DNA of 10,274 nt from CAZTZY01 sp964617765. GTDB lineage: Bacteria; Pseudomonadota; Gammaproteobacteria; Pseudomonadales; DT-91. The notes beneath the pieces were generated by a model, which was not told where the DNA came from, searched no databases, and worked only from the letters and a program-made list of their open reading frames with translations. This document shows positions 6,401 through 10,274 of the stretch, piece by piece. The DNA lies in contig CAZTZY010000095.1 in NCBI GenBank assembly GCA_964617765.1, positions 1 to 10,274 on the forward strand, written 5' to 3'. The translations under genes were made by a program, and so were the position numbers. The number at the start of each line of letters is the position of its first letter. Position 1 is the stretch's first letter.

Positions 6401-6723
6401 CTGCTCGACAATACAAAATCAATTGCCTCCAATATTACAATCACTTCGCGAGCTGAAATAGCTCGCGTTTTTGCCCATTCCTCAGCCATTGGCGCAATCT
6501 GGCAACGAGCAGGAAGGTCTTCTTTCGCATTCAGAAGTGTAAACATTCTGGGAATGAAAACCCACTGTAACCATTGATGAAGTTCCATCGCATCTACACA
6601 AAATGGCTCCTGGCTTTGTAATGCCTCAAAAGGAGGTGAAGTCTTCTCCCAGCAAGAAATATTCCTTAATGCGGCCTCAAGATCTATTAAAAATATCGCT
6701 AATTGCCTGTACTTATCGTGCAT
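6397..6723 (-). CDS. yqcC: YqcC family protein (DUF446)
   Basis: A small, soluble, probably all-helical protein of 108 residues; E. coli YqcC is of similar length and the biochemical role of the family is not known. Recognition rests on the core PFCVDAMELHQWLQWVFIPRM (split here as PFCVDAMEL, 40-48, and WLQWVFIPRM, 51-60), which matches E. coli PFFMDTMEPLEWLQWVLIPRM, and on the following LPARCQIAPM. The ATG overlaps the dinG stop as TAATG (6721-6725), so translation probably depends on re-initiation after dinG; the upstream Shine-Dalgarno is weak. The 3' end is unusual in two ways: its TAA (6397-6399) overlaps the TAA of the convergent DUF4124 gene by two bases, and codons 84-93 coincide with a hairpin terminator for that opposing gene. 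No terminator for yqcC itself is seen downstream. Confidence 0.9.
   Translation of the reverse strand: MHDKYRQLAIFLIDLEAALRNISCWEKTSPPFEALQSQEPFCVDAMELHQWLQWVFIPRMFTLLNAKEDLPARCQIAPMAEEWAKTRAISAREVIVILEAIDFVLSSS
6447..6472 (+). terminator. Intrinsic terminator of the DUF4124 gene, inside yqcC coding sequence
   Basis: CGCGAGCT (6447-6454), a five-base loop GAAAT, and AGCTCGCG (6460-6467) make a perfect 8-bp stem followed directly by TTTTT (6468-6472). It is oriented on the plus strand, 47 nt after the DUF4124 stop. On the minus strand the hairpin is not followed by a T-run, so it should stop only the rightward transcript. The same bases encode residues 84-93 of YqcC (AKTRAISARE). Confidence 0.85.
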
Positions 6724-8855
6724 TATGAATGTTCCAATAAGCGCCGAAACGGTGGCAATGCATTCAGCAACTGGGCTCCATATCTCTTTGTAAGAATTCG
6801 CTTGTCCAGCAATGTGACTTGACCAGTATCCGATTCACTACGAATCAAACGCCCACAAGCTTGAATCAACCGACGAGATGCATCAGGCAGGCTAATTTCC
6901 ATAAATGCATTTCGCCCTTGAGTCTCAAACCACTCTGACAAACCTGACTCAACAGGATCGTTAGGCACAGAAAATGATAATTTGGCAATGATAACATGAG
7001 TACAATATTTACCTGGTAAATCCACACCCTCAGCAAAGCTCGCTAGCCCAAATAAAATACTTTGTTGTTCATTATCAATTTTTGCAACATGCTCCATAAG
7101 TAACTTCTGCTTACTCATGTTGTTTTGGCATAAAATTATTTCTTGCAACTCACCATCCAATAAATCATAAACCTCAGACAATTGCCGTTTAGATGCAAAG
7201 AGTACAAGTATGCCTTTATGATCCTTTATAATATCGGGCAAAATACTAGCAATTTCTTCAGTATGGTTTTTATGGTCTGCCGGATCAGCAATTAACTTTG
7301 GCACAACAAAACATGCGTTTTTCATGTAATCAAAAGGACTTTGAACTATTACTTTTTCAGCAAAATCGGGCATGCCACTATGCATATGCAAACGATCAAA
7401 GTCACCTAATGCTGTTAACGTAGCTGAAGTAAGGATCGCAGAAAAACACCGTTTCCATAAAAACATCTGCAATGTATTCGCAGCCAATAAAGGACTAGTA
7501 CTTAATTCAAAGTCCAGAAAGCCACCCGACTCAACAATTTGTATCCAGCGCGAATCAGGCATGCCATCAATCGACTGGGAATATGCGTGCCATACCTGTG
7601 CTTGACGTTCGGCCATATTGACCATCATGCCGATTACAGAATAAAGCTGCTCTAATTGCGCAATGGGGATATGGGTATCATTTTCCTCCAATGCATTGGC
7701 AATGACATTATGAGCAGATGTTAGATCATCAATTAATCCATTAAAACGTTGCGATAAAATCTGGGCTATTTCCTGTAATCGGCCAGGTATTCTACCATGC
7801 TCGAAACGAAAATAAGGCAGTTGGTTTTGTCCTGAAAAATCAGCCATAATTGGCTGCACTATTTGCTCAATAAGTGGTTTAACTTCCGTATATATATTTT
7901 TAATTTCAAGAAGACGCGATGGCAACTCATCAAGGGTATCTAACAATTTATTGAATATGGAATAATTTTTGGTGATATCACTGATAGATTTTATTGATTG
8001 ATCCAGCCAATGCAAACTAGCCTGAATACGCACCTGCCCCGCAAAATGTTTCAGGGCAATATCAGCCAGATGATGCGCCTCATCAAAAATATAAATGGTG
8101 TCAGATGGCGCAGGTAAAATGACTCCTCCACCCAAAGCCAAATCTGCCATCACCAAATCATGGTTAGCTACTATACAGTCTGTAGAACCGAGGTTCTCTC
8201 TGGCTTTGATAAAACTGCATTGCATAACATGTTGGCATCGCCTGCCTGTACATTGATTGCGATCTGCAGTTAATGGCTGCCAAACTTCATTGGCAATTTC
8301 AGTTACCCAATTATCTCTATCGCCGTCCCATTTTGATGTTAATAATGCTTGTGCCATTGATTCATACATTTTCACAACTTGATTATCATTAATATAAGCT
8401 GGTTCTTCTGTATCAAAAATGAATGGTTGGGTTTCATCGGCATGAAGATTTTGGTCAAGTTTGCTCAAACACAAATAACGACCACGCCCCTTGGCCAATG
8501 CAAAACGAAATGACAATCCACTATGACGCTGTATATCTGGCAGGTCACGCAACAAAATTTGCTCCTGCAATGCCACTGTTGCCGTAGAAATCACCACTTT
8601 TTTGCCTAGCGCTTTAGCTATAGGTAATACTGCAATCGTATAAGCTACAGTTTTACCTGTACCAGTTCCTGCTTCAATTGCACAGATTCCAGATTCATTG
8701 ATACGATGACCTTCAGCATCCATTTCAATAGCACCCAGGCTTCTGGCAATATGGGCTATCATTTGTTTTTGCCCAGCACGCGGCTTGAGTTCTTTATTTT
8801 TCAAGAACTTGCTATAAGAATCCTGGATTTGTTGTTTTATATCTTGCGTTAGCAT
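6723..8855 (-). CDS. dinG: ATP-dependent DNA helicase DinG (Fe-S, XPD-like superfamily 2)
   Basis: DinG is a 5'-3' DNA helicase that unwinds forked duplexes, D-loops, R-loops and G-quadruplexes and helps resolve replication-transcription conflicts. With the start at 8855 it has 710 residues; E. coli DinG has 716. Motifs in order: Walker A GTGTGKT (63-69); four Fe-S cysteines C129, C202, C207, C213, the last three spaced C-x4-C-x5-C as in E. coli; VANHDLVMADL; the DEAH box (258-261); ILTSATLTALG in helicase domain 2; and QACGRLIR, motif VI (665-672). The reading frame stays open upstream to 9023, but those 56 extra residues are not family-like and would overlap the divergent gene. ATG 8855 gives MLTQDIKQQIQ, a normal DinG start. 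It is followed by yqcC with a TAATG overlap. I see no LexA box (CTG-N10-CAG) upstream, so SOS control like that of E. coli dinG is not supported. Confidence 0.95.
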   Translation of the reverse strand: MLTQDIKQQIQDSYSKFLKNKELKPRAGQKQMIAHIARSLGAIEMDAEGHRINESGICAIEAGTGTGKTVAYTIAVLPIAKALGKKVVISTATVALQEQILLRDLPDIQRHSGLSFRFALAKGRGRYLCLSKLDQNLHADETQPFIFDTEEPAYINDNQVVKMYESMAQALLTSKWDGDRDNWVTEIANEVWQPLTADRNQCTGRRCQHVMQCSFIKARENLGSTDCIVANHDLVMADLALGGGVILPAPSDTIYIFDEAHHLADIALKHFAGQVRIQASLHWLDQSIKSISDITKNYSIFNKLLDTLDELPSRLLEIKNIYTEVKPLIEQIVQPIMADFSGQNQLPYFRFEHGRIPGRLQEIAQILSQRFNGLIDDLTSAHNVIANALEENDTHIPIAQLEQLYSVIGMMVNMAERQAQVWHAYSQSIDGMPDSRWIQIVESGGFLDFELSTSPLLAANTLQMFLWKRCFSAILTSATLTALGDFDRLHMHSGMPDFAEKVIVQSPFDYMKNACFVVPKLIADPADHKNHTEEIASILPDIIKDHKGILVLFASKRQLSEVYDLLDGELQEIILCQNNMSKQKLLMEHVAKIDNEQQSILFGLASFAEGVDLPGKYCTHVIIAKLSFSVPNDPVESGLSEWFETQGRNAFMEISLPDASRRLIQACGRLIRSESDTGQVTLLDKRILTKRYGAQLLNALPPFRRLLEHS

Positions 8856-8898
8856 ATATCTGCAGGCATGGTTTAGAATGATAAATAAAGACAGGCAT

Positions 8899-8923
8899 GC
8901 AATAGTCTCTACTATTGCTTTTT
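8899..8923. promoter_or_regulatory. Perfect inverted repeat plus T-run in the dinG divergent spacer
   Basis: GCAATAGT (8899-8906), loop CTCT, ACTATTGC (8911-8918) is a perfect 8-bp inverted repeat, followed on the plus strand by five T (8919-8923). It ends 31 nt before the ATG of the DUF349-like gene. A perfect minus-strand TATAAT (8925-8930), a possible dinG -10 box without a clear -35, abuts it, so a dinG transcript would begin within the repeat. It could be an operator for a dimeric regulator or a weak leader terminator for the rightward gene; the AT-rich stem makes the second less secure. Confidence 0.45.
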
Positions 8924-8953
8924 CATTATACGCTGTTAGAAGAATTAAATACG

Positions 8954-10274
8954 ATGTTAAACAAGCTTTTTCGACCAAAATTGCAACATGATAATCCTGA
9001 AATCCGTAAAACTGCTCTATCAAAATTGCATAAAAGCGAAATTGGCCTTCTTAAGGAAATTGCATTAAACGACAAAGAAGGCAGCATTCGCCAGCTAGCG
9101 ATTAGCAAAATTGAGGATTTGCCACTATTACAACAACTAGCTTATGAAGCTCAATCTGAAAACGATCGGGAATTTTCATTAAAATGCTGGGTAAATACAC
9201 TAACACAATCTGAACATCTTAACGCTGTTGAAGTTGATAATTTTATCATTGATTGTCAAAACGAAAAATTATTGGCGGGAATTATCTCCTATTGTGAAAG
9301 TAATGACTTGAAAGAGTTAGCATTGAGCGGCATTAAAAGTGAGGAACATTTAATATCCTTAATGAACAATACTAACAATGGAAAAGTGTGGCTGATAATT
9401 ATTAATAAATTAACTTCAGAGGAAGCGTTAAAAAAAGCTCTTGTTATTGTCAATGGCAGAGATAAAAAATCGCAACAAACCATAAGATATATGTTGGATA
9501 AAATTAAGGAGCAACAATTAGCCGCAAAAGATATTAACAAAACCGCTGAAGCCTTAATTAGTAAACTCAATCATTTATGCCACTCTGCATTCAATCCCTT
9601 ATATGAAGGTATTTTATTAAGTACTAAACAACAGTTCAAAACACTTGAAAATAAAATCTCCACTGAAAAAGAAAACATTATTAATCAACTTATCCTGGAG
9701 TGTGAAAACCAATTAAAGAATGCACAGCAAGAAAAAGAAAATATTGCCATAGCTCAGGCTCGACATTCTGATGATAATGCAACTCAAAAAGATTTACTCG
9801 CTCAATTAATAAATTTAAAAACACAAATACTTAATGATGAGATATCCACTCAATCAGTTGTATTATATGCTCAAGAAAAAAATAGCATTCTAAATGCTTG
9901 GCAAACAATAAAACTCAAACCTGCCGATAATCAACAGTTAAAATTTAATCAATTAATTGATGATATCGATAGAATCATTGATGCACATATGATCAGTGCA
10001 AACAACCAATTAACAAATAAACTATCTAACGATCACATTTTTAATCTCAGCTTAACTGAAACAAATGAATGCATAGAAAAATTAAATGGAATTATTGATT
10101 TACTCATAAAATCCAATCTGGAATGTAATACTGCACCTCTGGAAAAAACGAAATTACTGTTGGATGGCGTCTTACTACACAAAAAATATTTATCACAAAT
10201 AGTTAAGAGTTTACACAGTGATATTTCCAACAAAATCATTGAAATTGAAAACCACATTGATAAAAAAGAATTGG
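8954..10274 (+). CDS. Large HEAT-like/coiled-coil protein, probable DUF349 family (3' end beyond window)
   Basis: The frame from ATG 8954 is open to the right edge (440 complete codons, no stop), so the gene is cut by the window. The N-terminus MLNKLFRPKLQHDNPEIR resembles the start of long gammaproteobacterial DUF349 proteins (LFRPKWQH..PEVR, from memory), and residues 1 to about 200 read as short HEAT-like helical pairs, for example IGLLKEIALNDKEGSIRQLA. Residues about 225-300 are rich in Glu, Lys, Gln and Leu and likely form a coiled coil (LENKISTEKENIINQL and onward). NAWQTIK near residue 315 recalls the inter-repeat W motif of these proteins; the DUF349 repeats themselves would lie further right. 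No signal peptide or membrane segment is seen, so it is probably cytoplasmic. The function of the family is unknown. AGAAGA upstream is only a fair Shine-Dalgarno. It is divergent from dinG across 98 bp. Confidence 0.75.
   Translation, partial: MLNKLFRPKLQHDNPEIRKTALSKLHKSEIGLLKEIALNDKEGSIRQLAISKIEDLPLLQQLAYEAQSENDREFSLKCWVNTLTQSEHLNAVEVDNFIIDCQNEKLLAGIISYCESNDLKELALSGIKSEEHLISLMNNTNNGKVWLIIINKLTSEEALKKALVIVNGRDKKSQQTIRYMLDKIKEQQLAAKDINKTAEALISKLNHLCHSAFNPLYEGILLSTKQQFKTLENKISTEKENIINQLILECENQLKNAQQEKENIAIAQARHSDDNATQKDLLAQLINLKTQILNDEISTQSVVLYAQEKNSILNAWQTIKLKPADNQQLKFNQLIDDIDRIIDAHMISANNQLTNKLSNDHIFNLSLTETNECIEKLNGIIDLLIKSNLECNTAPLEKTKLLLDGVLLHKKYLSQIVKSLHSDISNKIIEIENHIDKKEL

Noticed and set aside
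8856..8953. LexA (SOS) box upstream of dinG
   Set aside because: No CTG-N10-CAG or close variant is present on either strand of the spacer.
8856..9023. A 56-residue N-terminal extension of the DinG reading frame
   Set aside because: The extension has no DinG-like sequence, would overlap the start of the divergent gene by 70 nt, and ATG 8855 gives the normal family length and start.
9289..9570. Minus-strand 93-codon hydrophobic open frame
   Set aside because: It is antisense to the DUF349-like gene; its hydrophobic look arises from reading Lys/Glu/Asn-rich codons in reverse.
1..10274. Mobile elements, CRISPR arrays, tRNA or rRNA genes
   Set aside because: I saw no transposase or integrase, no regularly spaced repeats and no cloverleaf-like or rRNA-like sequence; nearly all bases are in conserved housekeeping genes.

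Overview
The window looks like ordinary chromosomal core sequence from a gammaproteobacterium of moderately low G+C. Three things point there. IlvC is a long class II ketol-acid reductoisomerase that can be aligned by eye with the E. coli enzyme, with its active-site residues at the same numbers. ilvC is divergent from a LysR gene of the IlvY type. The IlvI, IlvH, YqcC and DinG proteins are also of gammaproteobacterial type. I cannot name the genus. I see no mobile element, CRISPR array, tRNA or rRNA gene inside the window, and no gene-free stretch longer than about 220 bases.

Left part (1-5715), branched-chain amino acid and phospholipid genes. A leftward promoter with a GC-rich discriminator sits at the very edge (about 12-47) and fires out of the window. 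pssA (phosphatidylserine synthase, minus strand) overlaps the end of ilvY (LysR activator, minus strand). ilvY is divergent from ilvC (plus strand). A symmetrical terminator separates ilvC from the convergent ilvI-ilvH operon (minus strand, ATGA overlap). IlvI and IlvH form acetolactate synthase and IlvC takes the next step, so the first two committed steps of Val/Ile/Leu synthesis are here. IlvY probably couples ilvC expression to the IlvI/IlvH product. From memory, the order ilvI-ilvH-ilvC-pssA is a conserved single-strand operon in pseudomonads; here an inverted ilvY-ilvC pair sits between ilvIH and pssA.

Middle (5716-6400). A 220-bp divergent spacer carries a good ilvI promoter, a hairpin plus T-run that looks like an attenuator in the ilvI leader, and a -10 box for a small exported DUF4124 protein with a very acidic linker.

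Right part (6397-10274). dinG (Fe-S helicase) and yqcC form a minus-strand pair whose stop and start overlap as TAATG. yqcC converges with the DUF4124 gene so tightly that their stop codons share bases, and the DUF4124 terminator lies inside yqcC coding sequence. Divergent from dinG is a long gene, cut by the right edge, with a HEAT-like N-terminus and coiled coils. It resembles the large DUF349 proteins of gammaproteobacteria.

I found no new defence or mobile system. The points most worth a second look are regulatory and architectural: the ilvI leader hairpin, the terminator nested in yqcC, the edge promoter, and the rearranged ilv-pssA locus.
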